From Caldithrix abyssi DSM 13497 (GTDB lineage: Bacteria; Electryoneota; AABM5-125-24; Hatepunaeales; Hatepunaeaceae), in contig CAMBDS010000014.1 in NCBI GenBank assembly GCA_945865405.1, positions 1 to 62,425 on the forward strand: 62,425 bases of DNA. The letters run 5' to 3'. The notes below the pieces were generated by a model. It saw nothing but the letters and a program-made list of their open reading frames with translations. It was not told the origin of the DNA and did not search any database. Position 1 is the stretch's first letter. Every line of letters begins with the position of its first letter. Shown here one piece after another: positions 18,728-28,457 of this stretch. Made by a program: the position numbers and the translations under genes.

Positions 18728-20086
18728 ATGGAACAAATCTTAAACGACATCCGGAACTCAAAAGCGAGATATTTGGAAGAATTGACTCGCTTCCTCGCCA
18801 TCCCTTCGATATCGAGCGACCCCGAAAATAAAAATGACGTTCTGCTATGCGCCGAGCATGTCTCAAAAATGTTGGTGCAGTCGGGATTGACTAACATCAA
18901 GGTCACTCCAACTGCCGGTCATCCGGTTGTTTCGGGTGAGTGGCTTCAAGCCCCAGGCAAACCGACTCTATTGATCTATGGACACTATGACGTTCAGCCG
19001 GTTGATCCGCTCGATCTTTGGGAGAAGCCACCTTTTGAAGCCCACATCAAGAATAACAGGCTTGTTGCAAGGGGGTCCGCTGATGATAAAGGTCAGGTTT
19101 TCATGCACTTGAAAGCCATCGAAGCTGTTATGACGAGCAAGGGCAAGCTCCCTGTCAACGTCAAATTCATCATCGAAGGCGAAGAAGAGATCGGTAGTCC
19201 AAATCTTGCTGGCTTCCTCCGCGACCATAAAGCCGAATTTGATGCTGACGTGGTTATCATCTCAGATTCCCAGATGTACGCCGAAAACCTCCCGGCGATT
19301 ACCTATGGCTTACGAGGCTTGACCTACCTTGAAATCGAGGTGACCGGACCTAATCGCGACCTCCATTCCGGTTCATTTGGCGGAACAGTCGCCAATCCGG
19401 CGGAGATCTTAGCCAGAATGCTGGCGTCTGTAAAAGACGAAAACGGACATATTCAGATCCCCGGTTTTTACGACGATGTCAAAGACGTTCCCGCTGTTGA
19501 ACGTGCTCTACTTGGCTCTGTACCCTTCGATGAAGTTGCATATCGCGAAGGTTTAGGTGTCAAAGAATTATGGGGCGAAGAAGGTTATTCACCGAACGAG
19601 AGAACGTGGATCCGCCCAACTTTCGAGATTAACGGCATCTGGGGTGGCTTTACCGGCGTCGGTGCCAAAACGGTTCTGCCGTCCAAAGCATCCGCCAAAA
19701 TCTCCAGCCGCCTTGTACCTGATCAGGATCCAACTAAAATCGTTGAACTGACGACTCGCTACTTCCAGAGCATTGCTCCCAAGTCTGTAACGGTTAAGGT
19801 AACGAACCATCATGGCGGCAAACCGGTTGTCGCCCCGTTAAAAACACCCTACGTCGAAGCCGCCAGAAAAGCGTTTAAGGCATCGTTTCATACTGATGCG
19901 TTGTTTATTCGGGAAGGCGGATCCATCCCAATCGTCGCCGACTTCAAGGAAATTCTCGGCTTGGATACACTGCTTATCGGCTTTGCATTGCCTGATAATC
20001 GCGCCCACTCGCCCAACGAGAACTTTCACCTCCCGACAATGTACACCGGAATCGAGACCCTCGTAATTCTTTTAAATTCGTTGTAA
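18728..20086 (+). CDS. M20-family metallodipeptidase
   Basis: A 452-residue cytosolic zinc dipeptidase of the M20 (PepV/CNDP-like) group. Di-zinc ligand motifs are visible in order: GHYDVQP (His), GSADDKG (Asp), EGEEEIGS (catalytic Glu plus ligand Glu), ISDSQMY (Asp) and the C-terminal AHSPNE (His). The lid or dimerisation domain, including LHSGSFGG, lies between. Full length, with no disruption. GGAAAG upstream of ATG 18728 is a modest ribosome binding site. It is divergent from the lysine dehydrogenase-like gene with a short shared promoter region, which hints at joint peptide or amino-acid catabolism (inference). Confidence 0.93.
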   Translation: MEQILNDIRNSKARYLEELTRFLAIPSISSDPENKNDVLLCAEHVSKMLVQSGLTNIKVTPTAGHPVVSGEWLQAPGKPTLLIYGHYDVQPVDPLDLWEKPPFEAHIKNNRLVARGSADDKGQVFMHLKAIEAVMTSKGKLPVNVKFIIEGEEEIGSPNLAGFLRDHKAEFDADVVIISDSQMYAENLPAITYGLRGLTYLEIEVTGPNRDLHSGSFGGTVANPAEILARMLASVKDENGHIQIPGFYDDVKDVPAVERALLGSVPFDEVAYREGLGVKELWGEEGYSPNERTWIRPTFEINGIWGGFTGVGAKTVLPSKASAKISSRLVPDQDPTKIVELTTRYFQSIAPKSVTVKVTNHHGGKPVVAPLKTPYVEAARKAFKASFHTDALFIREGGSIPIVADFKEILGLDTLLIGFALPDNRAHSPNENFHLPTMYTGIETLVILLNSL

Positions 20087-20113
20087 TATAACGATTTCAA
20101 AGTAATTCCAACT

Positions 20114-20149
20114 ACAAAGAGGGACGCTGCTATCAGCGTCCCTCTTTGT
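20114..20149. terminator. Strong bidirectional terminator
   Basis: Perfect 16-bp stem ACAAAGAGGGACGCTG / CAGCGTCCCTCTTTGT with loop CTAT. It lies between the convergent dipeptidase (plus) and zinc-ribbon (minus) genes. A/T-rich flanks inside the stem provide a T-run in both directions. Confidence 0.88.
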
Positions 20150-20165
20150 ATAAGTATAATATCGA

Positions 20166-20432
20166 TTATGAGTTAGATTGTTTGCCGCATTTCACACAGT
20201 GATCCGGCTTAATAGTCAAATCACAATGAGTGCAAATCACGGCGTTCATGCCGGTTCCTGTCGCAAGTTTTCCACATTTTACGCAGTGGTTCTTTCCGGA
20301 TCCATGTCCACAGCTGAAGCACAGGTGGGCAAACGTCCCCCGTTCGAAGGTCTGTTTTCCGCATTTGACACACTTATCTGCCCTGGAACCCATTCCACAT
20401 GTGCTGCAAAGTCTTGCGAGTATCCCCGGCAT
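20166..20432 (-). CDS. Small triple zinc-ribbon protein
   Basis: An 88-residue protein made of three near-identical units of CxxCG(x)GSxxxxCVKCGK: CSTCGMGSRADKCVKCGK, CFSCGHGSGKNHCVKCGK, and CTHCDLTIKPDHCVKCGK. The twelve cysteines are ideally spaced for three structural Zn (or Fe) sites. There is no signal peptide or transmembrane helix. A strong AGGAGGT lies just upstream of ATG 20432. It could be a metal-storage, redox or protein-interaction module; no function is recognised. It is monocistronic. Confidence 0.82.
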   Translation of the reverse strand: MPGILARLCSTCGMGSRADKCVKCGKQTFERGTFAHLCFSCGHGSGKNHCVKCGKLATGTGMNAVICTHCDLTIKPDHCVKCGKQSNS

Positions 20433-20616
20433 ACGACCTCCTGATTTTACATAATCGAATATCCGGTGCGCTCACCCGGTGTAAATTCTAACAATTAATC
20501 CGGTCAGGGATACTTGTCATTTTGTGATTATAATAATATGACCAAACCAGCATGAAATTCAAATAGTATTCCTTCTGCCTTTAACTCATCTACTTATTTC
20601 TTGAGAATTGGGCATA

Positions 20617-20650
20617 AAGAGACCGGCTCGCGATTGCGAACCGGTCTCTT
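20617..20650 (-). terminator. Terminator after the Cys-rich exported protein gene
   Basis: A 15-bp stem (AAGAGACCGGCTCGC / GCGAACCGGTCTCTT, one mismatch) with a 4-nt loop lies 20 nt past the stop of the minus-strand gene. On the minus strand it is followed by the T-containing stretch TTTATGCCC. Confidence 0.75.
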
Positions 20651-20669
20651 AAGAAAAGATACAGGGCGA

Positions 20670-21101
20670 TCAGGAAGCTTTCTTGACCGTTCCTTCAACT
20701 GCAGGGGTAACGCTTGCGCCTTCGGCCTTCATCTGGCATGAACCAGCCTTCATATCGCATTTGCCTTCGGGAGAAGCTGCTTCGGCAGTAACCGCAGCTT
20801 TTTCTGCATTCGGAGCCGATGCTCCTTCGACCTTACTGGGGCAACATCCTGCATCCTTCATAGCCGCTTTTTCAGTGCCGGGGCATCCGCCACAGCCATT
20901 TTCTGCCGTAACAGCAGGAGTTGTGGTATTTGCAGCAGGCACTATGCTGGTTGCATCGGTCGTCTGAGTTGTAGCAGCACCCTTGGTTGCGCAAGCTGAT
21001 GCGTTCTTCATGCCGCATTTGCCGCCCGATCCAGCCATGATGGTACCTGCTACACCGATCACTAACAGGCCGGACAATATGATCGCGAATGATTTCTTCA
21101 T
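20670..21101 (-). CDS. Exported Ala/Cys-rich protein of unknown function
   Basis: 143 residues. A clear signal peptide (KKSFAIILSGLLVIGVAGTIMAG) precedes a low-complexity mature region rich in Ala, Thr, Glu and Lys. Cysteines are scattered singly or as CGGCPG and CCPSK motifs, plus C-D/Q-MK repeats (KCDMKAGSCQMKAEG). The composition resembles small periplasmic metal-binding proteins, but no family is recognised. The Met-Lys and Cys repeats could bind copper or another soft metal (inference). It is monocistronic with a good terminator. Confidence 0.75.
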   Translation of the reverse strand: MKKSFAIILSGLLVIGVAGTIMAGSGGKCGMKNASACATKGAATTQTTDATSIVPAANTTTPAVTAENGCGGCPGTEKAAMKDAGCCPSKVEGASAPNAEKAAVTAEAASPEGKCDMKAGSCQMKAEGASVTPAVEGTVKKAS

Positions 21102-21284
21102 TAACTATTTCCGTTAAAATCTTTGGTGGAAGAGAATTGTTTCCGTTTAGAGGTATTACGCTCTTTATTATGAAACTGTGGGCGATCCATCAAAGTTCCC
21201 GAATAAAAATATTTGAATGCCCCATTAAGCTCGTCTCACCGCCGAAACTTGCATTCAACAGGGCGTTCAAATTACGATGAAGTA

Positions 21285-21713
21285 CTATTCCTGATTTGTC
21301 AACCCGGTCGGTCTGGTTGAAAGGTTACCTTTCCCGCGTGTTAATTCGAACGGAAAGTACTGACCTGCCTGTGAGAATTTCCCTTTGATGGTCGATCCAT
21401 CTTCTGCCAGCAATCCGTTAAAAGAAGCAACCGTCCGACCATCGTTAAGGTCAAACGACACCTCGGATCCATTGACCTTGATATTCTCAAGATTTTGCGG
21501 GACTCCCTTCTGCCCTGCTACGGCAATCGTGCCGCTCACATATGTTTCGGAAGAACGTGACAGATTGACTTCGAGTTCAGCCTTGGAAGATGGACTGAAG
21601 GTGATCGCGCCTTCCCAGTTTCCTGTGCCGTCGCCAGCGCCGAATGTATTGGAATGAGTCAGGATGACTGCTATTGTTGCAATAAGTGCACGTGACAGGT
21701 ATGTTCTATTCAT
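21285..21713 (-). CDS. Exported beta-rich protein of unknown function
   Basis: A 142-residue protein with a signal peptide (about residues 1-26, SRALIATIAVILTHSNTFGA). The mature part begins GTGNWEGAITFSP and continues with alternating hydrophobic strands to GQYFPFELTRGKG. This W-x-G ... F-x-G-x-(L) ... G-x-F/I-x-Q-x-G ... F-x-L-x-R pattern is the beta domain often found in front of secreted alpha/beta hydrolases, here standing alone. It is probably periplasmic. No catalytic residues were seen, and no partner is evident nearby. Confidence 0.72.
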   Translation of the reverse strand: MNRTYLSRALIATIAVILTHSNTFGAGDGTGNWEGAITFSPSSKAELEVNLSRSSETYVSGTIAVAGQKGVPQNLENIKVNGSEVSFDLNDGRTVASFNGLLAEDGSTIKGKFSQAGQYFPFELTRGKGNLSTRPTGLTNQE

Positions 21714-21863
21714 TTTTTCCTCAACAAGGAAATTCTATATTTTGCAGAATTTGCCCCTTGCAAGCTACCTCGGTTGAAAGCCTGTTTTGGCCATCTACCA
21801 GTATTGACTCACAAGGAGGATCAAAGGTTGCATCGAAAAATAGAATCCTCGTTCGGAAAAAAA

Positions 21864-22592
21864 TTATCCTCCTAAATATACCCTCATCACTCTTTCGTCA
21901 TTTGCCAACTCTTTGGAGTCCCCACTCAGCGAAATCTTGCCTCCTTCAAGACAGAAAGCCGTTCCCGATATCTTCAATGCAGCGCGAGCGTTCTGCTCAA
22001 CGAGCAAGATAGTCCTCCCTTCGCTGGCGAGAAGTTTGATCACCGAGAAGATCCGTTGTGCATAAATCGGTGAAAGACCAAGCGATGGCTCATCGAGCAA
22101 CAATAACTTTGGTCTTGCCAATAGCCCCCGAGCTATTGCCAGCATTTGTTGCTCACCGCCCGAGAGCGTCCCTCCCTTTTGATTTTTTCGTTCGTTGAGG
22201 ATCGGAAAAAGATCGTATACCTTTTTTATCTCCAAATCAATCGAACTGGTATCTTTTCGACTGTATGCCCCCAGCTTCAGATTTTCCAATACTGTCAGTC
22301 TACCGAATATCCTCCTTCCCTCTGGAACCTGAATAATCCCCCGACGGACGCGTTCGACAGCCGACAATTGCGCAATGTTTTCCCCCTCGAACCAGATATC
22401 TCCCGTTGAGGAAGCCAACCCCGAAATCGCCATCAGAGTCGATGATTTGCCAGCTCCATTCGCGCCGATAATCGTCGCGATTTCGCCTTCACCCACTGAA
22501 AAACTAATTTCATCGACGGCTCTCACCCCTCCATAGCGAACAGAGAGGTTGCTGACCTGAAGATAGGACTGCTCCAATTCATTGGCTTGCAA
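21864..22592 (-). CDS. livF: Branched-chain amino acid ABC transporter ATPase LivF
   Basis: A 242-residue ABC ATPase, the second ATP-binding subunit of the Liv importer. Walker A is IGANGAGKSS, the signature is LSGGEQQMLAIARGLL, and Walker B is LLLLDEPSLGLSP. The EQQM signature and short length identify LivF rather than LivG. The start is probably TTG 22592, with GGGAA 9 nt upstream. Its other subunits (livK, H, M, G) are encoded on the opposite strand at 31.2-37.9 kb. It follows the secreted GH20b-like gene by 11 nt on the same strand. Confidence 0.93.
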   Translation of the reverse strand: MQANELEQSYLQVSNLSVRYGGVRAVDEISFSVGEGEIATIIGANGAGKSSTLMAISGLASSTGDIWFEGENIAQLSAVERVRRGIIQVPEGRRIFGRLTVLENLKLGAYSRKDTSSIDLEIKKVYDLFPILNERKNQKGGTLSGGEQQMLAIARGLLARPKLLLLDEPSLGLSPIYAQRIFSVIKLLASEGRTILLVEQNARAALKISGTAFCLEGGKISLSGDSKELANDERVMRVYLGG

Positions 22593-22603
22593 ACTCTAAT
22601 TCC

Positions 22604-23833
22604 CTATTTTATGCAATTCAATTGAGCGCCAAAAGTCGCGTCTTCGGAACTAATCTGAAGCAAATAAATCCCCGAAGTCCACTCAGTAGCCTCGATTGAG
22701 ACGCGATTCTGACCTGCTTCATAGTCATTGATTAATCGAAACACCTCCTTGCCAGTAAGATCGGTTACCAACGCAAGCACAACACATCTACGGGGTAGAT
22801 GAAATTCAATCGATGTTCTACTATTAAATGGATTCGGGCTGATAGACTTAATTACATAATTTCCAGGAAGAACCGCCTCCTCTTCGACTTCTAAATTCAA
22901 TGGATCGCCGATTCGGAAACAAGATGAGTCATTGGCGTTGGGCGGAGACCTGCGAACTATTCCCCGATCATCAGTCGCCTCGATAAAATAATTCATCCCC
23001 CTAGCTCCGTTCGCATTGAGGCTGGCGCGATATTGATCGTCACCAAGTGATTCAAAGTCGATCCCTCCCACCCAGTGCGAGCTGTCTCTTGCAGTTTTGT
23101 ACATCAACTTCACGATGGTAATATGGGTCGCGCGGTCTTCAGGGAAGTCATCGACGAAAACCTCTGCATCGAAAGAGATACGGTCAAGCGGCAAGTCAGG
23201 ATTGGGAAATGAATGAACGATATTGGGACCAAATCGTTCTGAGTAATCCGGAAAGTCAATCACCACAACCGGTTCTTCCATCACTCCACCTTCCGGACCC
23301 TCCTGAAGAATACTCCTTAGGGTCTGCCAACCGTGCAGAAGACCAATTGCATCCTTCCCCTTCAGCACGGCCCGATCATGCATCGCCCAATGCAGATATC
23401 CTCCATTGGGAAGGGCTAAATCACCAATGTGATAGCCAAGAAATTCGTGGTAAAAATCCCATGTCTGCATCTCTCCCTCGATATAGAGAAATATATTGCC
23501 AATACCTATTTCAGCCTGGGACAATCTCACCACTTCACTCTCTATACCAAATTTATCTATAAACAAAATTCTGAGTGAATCGGCAATTCTATGAGTTGTC
23601 GCCGAAGGCCGTTCTCCCACATAAATTCTTCTGATTCCATCTCCAAAACTACTGAATCCCTGACCAGTCATTTTCACAACATGTTGAGGGAATGGTGCAA
23701 GGATTCGTAAGGTAGAGTCAGGTTGACAGTACGATGTATCGACCAATATTATGGTTAAAAGAAAACAAAGTACAAGCGCCTTCTCTTGCATATTAAAAAT
23801 ATTAGATGGCGATTGCCTGTCATTGGAATTCAT
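22604..23833 (-). CDS. Secreted protein with GH20b-like domain and T9SS-type C-terminal domain
   Basis: 409 residues from ATG 23833 (AAAGG upstream); ATG 23791 would give a shorter signal peptide. After the signal, residues about 45-220 resemble the non-catalytic domain 2 of family-20 hexosaminidases. Landmarks are RIYVGERPSATTHRIADSL, ALPNGGYLHWAMHDRAVLKG, DAIGLLHGWQTLRSIL and VVIDFPDYSERFG. No GH20 catalytic barrel (Asp-Glu pair) follows. The rest is a beta-rich region and a SPNPFNSRTSIEF FlgD-like/T9SS domain. It may bind glycans or be a relic of a hexosaminidase. The GH20b call is by pattern only. Confidence 0.7.
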   Translation of the reverse strand: MNSNDRQSPSNIFNMQEKALVLCFLLTIILVDTSYCQPDSTLRILAPFPQHVVKMTGQGFSSFGDGIRRIYVGERPSATTHRIADSLRILFIDKFGIESEVVRLSQAEIGIGNIFLYIEGEMQTWDFYHEFLGYHIGDLALPNGGYLHWAMHDRAVLKGKDAIGLLHGWQTLRSILQEGPEGGVMEEPVVVIDFPDYSERFGPNIVHSFPNPDLPLDRISFDAEVFVDDFPEDRATHITIVKLMYKTARDSSHWVGGIDFESLGDDQYRASLNANGARGMNYFIEATDDRGIVRRSPPNANDSSCFRIGDPLNLEVEEEAVLPGNYVIKSISPNPFNSRTSIEFHLPRRCVVLALVTDLTGKEVFRLINDYEAGQNRVSIEATEWTSGIYLLQISSEDATFGAQLNCIK

Positions 23834-23867
23834 AACAAGCCTTTCATTGTCAATATTTCACTTGTAT

Positions 23868-25319
23868 TCAAGATTGATCTGACCTGCTTCGGATTAGCTG
23901 GTTCAACTCCTCGAAAGACGAGAGCTTGAAAACATAGGCGAGAGAACTAAAAGAGATAATTCCAGCAACTACTTGAAATATCAATAGCAATACCTTGCTC
24001 TGAATACCTACAAACCCAATAGAATATATTACTCCTCCCATTATCAAAGCAATGAGTAGTGACGGAATGAGATCCTGCAATTGTTCTATAATCTTGTAAT
24101 TCAACAATTTCTGTAAATATATTGCTGCAATCATATATGCAATTACTGCCGTAACAACCTGTCCATATATCATTGCCTTGATACCGAAACGGAATGTTAT
24201 GCTTATAGTAATAAGAATCAAAATTTTGGTTAGAATTTCTATTCGAAAAGTGAGGTCCGATCTTCCTTGGGCATTGATGCAGTTGAGTGCCACCTGTTGG
24301 AGGGGGAAGAACGACCCAACAAGACAAAGTAATTGCAAATATTGAACAGATGGAAGCCATTTCTCAGTTAATAAAACAATCACCATCGGTCGCGCTGTAA
24401 AAGCTATCCCGATCATCAATGGAAACGTCACTAAAGCCAAAGCCGAGATTGATCGTCGTAATATACGCTTGAGACGTATTAAATCGTCTTGAAGTGAAGC
24501 AAATAACGGGAAGACAACCCGCGCAACTGTTGATGCCAAAATATGTTGAGAAGGCAATTGTTGAGTGCTTTGAGCACGACTATAGTATCCAAGATCGGCT
24601 GGCGAGAACAACTTACCTATTATCAAATAATGGATATTGTAAAACACAGTATTGATCAGACTGGTAATCAATATCCTCGAACCGAATGGAAACATCTCTT
24701 CCAACGCTTCAAAACTGAAAGACCAAAGTGGTCTCCAATCGCTCAATATCCAGAGGACGACAGTTCTAATTAAGTTGGCAGAGATCGACTGAACCACAAG
24801 GCTCCAGACCCCAAAACCTTCAGATGCAAGAATTATCCCGACAGCCCCGGAGACGATTGTGGCGATGATGCTCGCCTTCATCTGCGTCTTGAAATCGACC
24901 CGTTTGGTCAACAAGGCTGTCTGAACTACTCCAAATGAGTTGATTATCAGACTTAGCGACATCCAGCGAATGATGGGGGTAAGCTGAGAAATTTCGTAAA
25001 AGGCGGCAATCAACGGTGCAGTGAGAGCAAACAATCCAGCTACAACTATACCGAAAACGATATTAAAATAGAAAATCGAACTCTCATAGATCGGTTTCAC
25101 TTCCTGTTTTTGGATCAACGCCGAACCGAATCCACTGTCGAGAATGGCATGAGCCAGTGATATGAATACGATTAGCATAGCAATCATCCCAAATTCTGCC
25201 GGCAAGAGCAACCGCGCGAGAATGATCGAGATGAAAAACTGCACACCTTGCTGGCCGACACGCTCGAAAAGACTCCAGGTAAGCCCATGGAGCGTTCGGC
25301 TTTTAGAGATCTCTCGCAT
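23868..25319 (-). CDS. Polysaccharide flippase of the WzxC/MOP family
   Basis: A 483-residue integral membrane protein with about 12-14 hydrophobic helices. The N-terminus (GLTWSLFERVGQQGVQFF, LARLLLPAEFGMIAMLIVF) and SGFGSALIQKQE are typical of lipopolysaccharide/teichuronic acid exporters (WzxC, TuaB). These flip lipid-linked oligosaccharides across the inner membrane. No glycosyltransferases or other polysaccharide genes are nearby, so this gene is an orphan here. It lies 34 nt upstream of the GH20b-like secreted protein on the same strand, a possible link to surface glycans (inference). Confidence 0.88.
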   Translation of the reverse strand: MREISKSRTLHGLTWSLFERVGQQGVQFFISIILARLLLPAEFGMIAMLIVFISLAHAILDSGFGSALIQKQEVKPIYESSIFYFNIVFGIVVAGLFALTAPLIAAFYEISQLTPIIRWMSLSLIINSFGVVQTALLTKRVDFKTQMKASIIATIVSGAVGIILASEGFGVWSLVVQSISANLIRTVVLWILSDWRPLWSFSFEALEEMFPFGSRILITSLINTVFYNIHYLIIGKLFSPADLGYYSRAQSTQQLPSQHILASTVARVVFPLFASLQDDLIRLKRILRRSISALALVTFPLMIGIAFTARPMVIVLLTEKWLPSVQYLQLLCLVGSFFPLQQVALNCINAQGRSDLTFRIEILTKILILITISITFRFGIKAMIYGQVVTAVIAYMIAAIYLQKLLNYKIIEQLQDLIPSLLIALIMGGVIYSIGFVGIQSKVLLLIFQVVAGIISFSSLAYVFKLSSFEELNQLIRSRSDQS

Positions 25320-25430
25320 TAAAAGCGAAGCGGCATCGTCCGCGCCTTGACGCTCGCTGGTTTAAGACTGTTGAGACGGGAAATTATTCGGTCGATTTTT
25401 ACGATTTGGAGGAACCCCTGAAGGAAAGTA

Positions 25431-25460
25431 TTGGGAGTCCGTTCGTTGACGGACTCCCAA
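25431..25460 (-). terminator. Hairpin downstream of maeB
   Basis: Perfect 11-bp inverted repeat TTGGGAGTCCG / CGGACTCCCAA with loop TTCGTTGA, located 29 nt after the maeB stop. It is a probable transcript end, with only a weak T-rich tail. Confidence 0.6.
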
Positions 25461-25489
25461 CATGTAAGGAAGGATCAGACCGGATCCAA

Positions 25490-27784
25490 TTAACCTTGAC
25501 GGCTCTGGATTTCCTGCGCCTGTACAACCGCAATAGCGGCGATATGAACGATATCATCGACCGAAGCACCGCGTTGCAAGACGTGGTAGGACTTCGAGAG
25601 TCCCATCAAAATTGGCCCGATTGCCTCAGCACCTCCAAGTTCCATCAGCAGCTTATAGGCAATATTCCCGGAAGTTACATCAGGGAATATCAGTACATTC
25701 GCCGATTGAGTCAATCTGCTGAACGGATAAGTAGAGCGAAGAATATCTTCATTCACCGCCGTATTCGCCTGCATCTCGCCATCGATCATCAGTTCGGGGC
25801 GACGCTTGTGGACTATTTCTACTGCCTTTTGAATTGTATGGACCTGTTCATGGTGCACTGAGCCAAAGTTCGAGAAGCTAAGCATTGCCACTCTCGGCTC
25901 GATGTCGAACCTTTGTGCCGTATCTGCAGCCGAAATCGCAATCTCCGCCAAGGTCTCCGCATCAGGCGCAATATTGACGGTCGTATCGGCGCAGAAGATG
26001 ACGTTGCTCTTAAACATCAGCATATAAAGCCCTGAGGCGTGTTTGATGCCTTCGGCAAGAGGAATCGTCTGCAGAGCTGGTCGGATCGCATCGGGATAGT
26101 GACGATTCTGGCCGCAAATGACCGCTTCGACTTTTCCGGTCGCCAACAACATCGAGGCGTAATAGTCGCAATGCTCCATATTCCGTTGCGCTTCGCTCAG
26201 GGTAATTCCTTTTCGAGCCCTCTTTTCGAAGAACTTCTGCGCAATCTCGCCTTTTCTGGAATCGGTCAATGGGTCGATGATCTCTACCCCCTGCAAACTC
26301 GCCGAAATCTTGAGTGCGACGGCTTCGATGTCAGCCTTAATCCCCATCAGTATCGGCGTACCTATCTTTTCATCGACGATTCTCGCCGCGGCGCGGATCA
26401 CTTTCTCGTCAACTCCCTCGACCAAAGCAATCCGAGCCGGGGTCGCCGATTTCTTCCTTTTCGCCTTGTTGATAACCTGGCGCATAACCTCTTTGGAGCG
26501 TCCAAGCCTACGTTCGAGGTCTTCACGGTAGGCTTCGAAATCTGAAATTGGCAACCTCGCAACGCCAGTTTCACAAGCGGCTTTAGCAACTGCGACTGCC
26601 TCCCAGAGCAAGACACGGGGATCGAATGGTTTCGGAATCAAGTATTCCTTGCCGAACTCGATCTTCTCGACTCCATAGGCGTGGCAGACCGCCTCGGGAA
26701 CATGTTCTTTGGCAAGCGAGGCAAGCGCCTGGGATGCGGCAACCTTCATCTCCATATTGATTGCTTTGGCGCGAACGTCAAGCGCGCCGCGGAATATGAA
26801 GGGGAAGCCAAGGACGTTATTGACCTGATTCGGGTAGTCGCTTCGCCCGGAACCCATGATGATGTCCGACCTCGCGGCGATAGCGTCAGGGTAAGTGATT
26901 TCAGGATCCGGGTTAGCCATGGCGAAGACTATCGGATCGTTGTTCATTGAGCGAACCATATCCTGGGTGACGCAGTCTGCAACGGAAAGACCACAGAAGA
27001 GATCGGAGCCTCTCATTGCCTCTTCAAGCGTGCGAGCCGAGCAATCAGCGGCGAACTTAGCCTTGTATTTATTGTACTTCGGGTGTTGGGGGTCGAGGTC
27101 TTCGCGGCCCTTATAGACAACGCCTTTTGTATCGCAAAGGATGATATTTTCGAGCTTCACACCGAGCACAGTGTAAAGTGTTGCGCATGCGATCCCCGAA
27201 GCCCCTGCACCATTAAAAACGACCCGCAATTTCGACATATCCTTGCCAACAAGTTCGACGGCGTTCAGCATCGCTGCTGCTGAGATGATTGCCGTGCCGT
27301 GTTGGTCGTCATGAAAGACCGGGATGTCGAGCATCTCGATCAGTTTCTCTTCCACTTCGAAGCAGTCCGGAGCGGATATGTCTTCGAGGTTGATGCCGCC
27401 AAAGGTCGGTTCCAGCATCCTGCAACACTCGATTATTTCGGCCGGAGTTTTGGCGTTGATTTCGATATCAAAGACGTCAATATCAGCAAATCTTTTAAAG
27501 AGGACGCCTTTCCCTTCCATCACCGGTTTGCCGGCGGCTGCGCCAATATTGCCAAGACCAAGTACAGCTGTTCCGTTGCTGACAACTGCAACGAGATTCC
27601 CTTTGGCAGTGTACTTGTAAACGTCATCGGGGTTCTTGTGGATTTCAAGACAAGGTTGTGCCACCCCTGGAGTGTAAGCCATTGCCAAATCACGTTGGGT
27701 CAGGCAAGGCTTGGTCGGAACAACTTCAATTTTCCCTACTCTCGCCCTTGAATGGTAGAGAAGGGCTTCTTCATTGGTAATCAT
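25490..27784 (-). CDS. maeB: NADP-dependent malic enzyme with phosphotransacetylase-like domain
   Basis: A 764-residue two-domain enzyme. Residues about 1-410 are malic enzyme ([29 protein letters not shown] with the catalytic Lys, DDQHGTA, NAD(P)-binding [14 protein letters not shown]), converting malate to pyruvate and CO2. Residues about 430-764 are a phosphate-acetyltransferase-like domain ([26 protein letters not shown]). In MaeB this domain is usually regulatory, sensing acetyl-CoA. The length and order match MaeB (about 760 residues). With sdh and enolase in the window it forms part of central carbon metabolism. It is followed by a hairpin. Confidence 0.95.
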   Translation of the reverse strand: MITNEEALLYHSRARVGKIEVVPTKPCLTQRDLAMAYTPGVAQPCLEIHKNPDDVYKYTAKGNLVAVVSNGTAVLGLGNIGAAAGKPVMEGKGVLFKRFADIDVFDIEINAKTPAEIIECCRMLEPTFGGINLEDISAPDCFEVEEKLIEMLDIPVFHDDQHGTAIISAAAMLNAVELVGKDMSKLRVVFNGAGASGIACATLYTVLGVKLENIILCDTKGVVYKGREDLDPQHPKYNKYKAKFAADCSARTLEEAMRGSDLFCGLSVADCVTQDMVRSMNNDPIVFAMANPDPEITYPDAIAARSDIIMGSGRSDYPNQVNNVLGFPFIFRGALDVRAKAINMEMKVAASQALASLAKEHVPEAVCHAYGVEKIEFGKEYLIPKPFDPRVLLWEAVAVAKAACETGVARLPISDFEAYREDLERRLGRSKEVMRQVINKAKRKKSATPARIALVEGVDEKVIRAAARIVDEKIGTPILMGIKADIEAVALKISASLQGVEIIDPLTDSRKGEIAQKFFEKRARKGITLSEAQRNMEHCDYYASMLLATGKVEAVICGQNRHYPDAIRPALQTIPLAEGIKHASGLYMLMFKSNVIFCADTTVNIAPDAETLAEIAISAADTAQRFDIEPRVAMLSFSNFGSVHHEQVHTIQKAVEIVHKRRPELMIDGEMQANTAVNEDILRSTYPFSRLTQSANVLIFPDVTSGNIAYKLLMELGGAEAIGPILMGLSKSYHVLQRGASVDDIVHIAAIAVVQAQEIQSRQG

Positions 27785-27886
27785 TTGAGTCCAATTTGTT
27801 ATTAGATCGGTTTGTGAATTCTATATTTACGAACGATAGATTACAAACAATTGTGTTTAGTGGCTGGAATTGATACCGCCGATTCT

Positions 27887-28432
27887 CTATTTAATCGCTT
27901 TCACGAGCCCTGCCGAGGCTGTCACTTTCAACAAGTCACCGATAATAAACGGCGCGACACCCAACATGAACGCCGTTCCGGGATCGTTGCCGACGAAAAG
28001 CGTCAGGTGCAACCAGCCAAAGAACAAGATCGGCACCGAAGCGGCAAACTGTGTCCACCAAGCGGTGAAGTAGCTCGGCTTGGCAGGAGTCAAAAAGCCA
28101 GCGACCATCGCTCCGACGACAAAGCCAATCAGGTAGCCACCTGTCGGTCCGGCAATGATTGCCAGTCCGAAGGCACCTCCAGCAAAAAGCGGGGCTCCAA
28201 AGGCTCCCCAGACGAGGTAAAGCAGCTGCGATAGTGCTCCCTTCTTCCAGCCAATCAACGCTCCGGCAAGTGTCACGACCAGCGTCTGGAGAGTGATTGG
28301 TACAGGTGTGTAAGGCAACGGGATGCGGAACTGTGCTGCTATAGCGGTCAGGATGGCAAAGCCGATGACCTGAAAAGCAGGAATTGCGGCTAAAACCGGA
28401 AGGGAGAGTCTGTTTGTTTGTGTTGTGTTCAT
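27887..28432 (-). CDS. bioY: Biotin transporter substrate-binding subunit BioY
   Basis: A 181-residue membrane protein with about six helices, the S-component of an ECF transporter for biotin. Characteristic motifs are RIPLPYTPVPITLQTLVVTLAG, GAPLFAGGAFGLAIIAGPTGGYLIGF and the terminal IIGDLLKVTASAGL. No bioM/bioN energising subunits are visible nearby. BioY may act alone or with a shared ECF module elsewhere. It lies between maeB and the membrane-protein pair on the same strand. Confidence 0.95.
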   Translation of the reverse strand: MNTTQTNRLSLPVLAAIPAFQVIGFAILTAIAAQFRIPLPYTPVPITLQTLVVTLAGALIGWKKGALSQLLYLVWGAFGAPLFAGGAFGLAIIAGPTGGYLIGFVVGAMVAGFLTPAKPSYFTAWWTQFAASVPILFFGWLHLTLFVGNDPGTAFMLGVAPFIIGDLLKVTASAGLVKAIK

Positions 28433-28457
28433 TTCTGATATTGATGATGATGTTAAA

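Noticed and set aside
26039..26545. 168-codon plus-strand frame
   Set aside because: Antisense to maeB, an unmistakable enzyme; no independent support.
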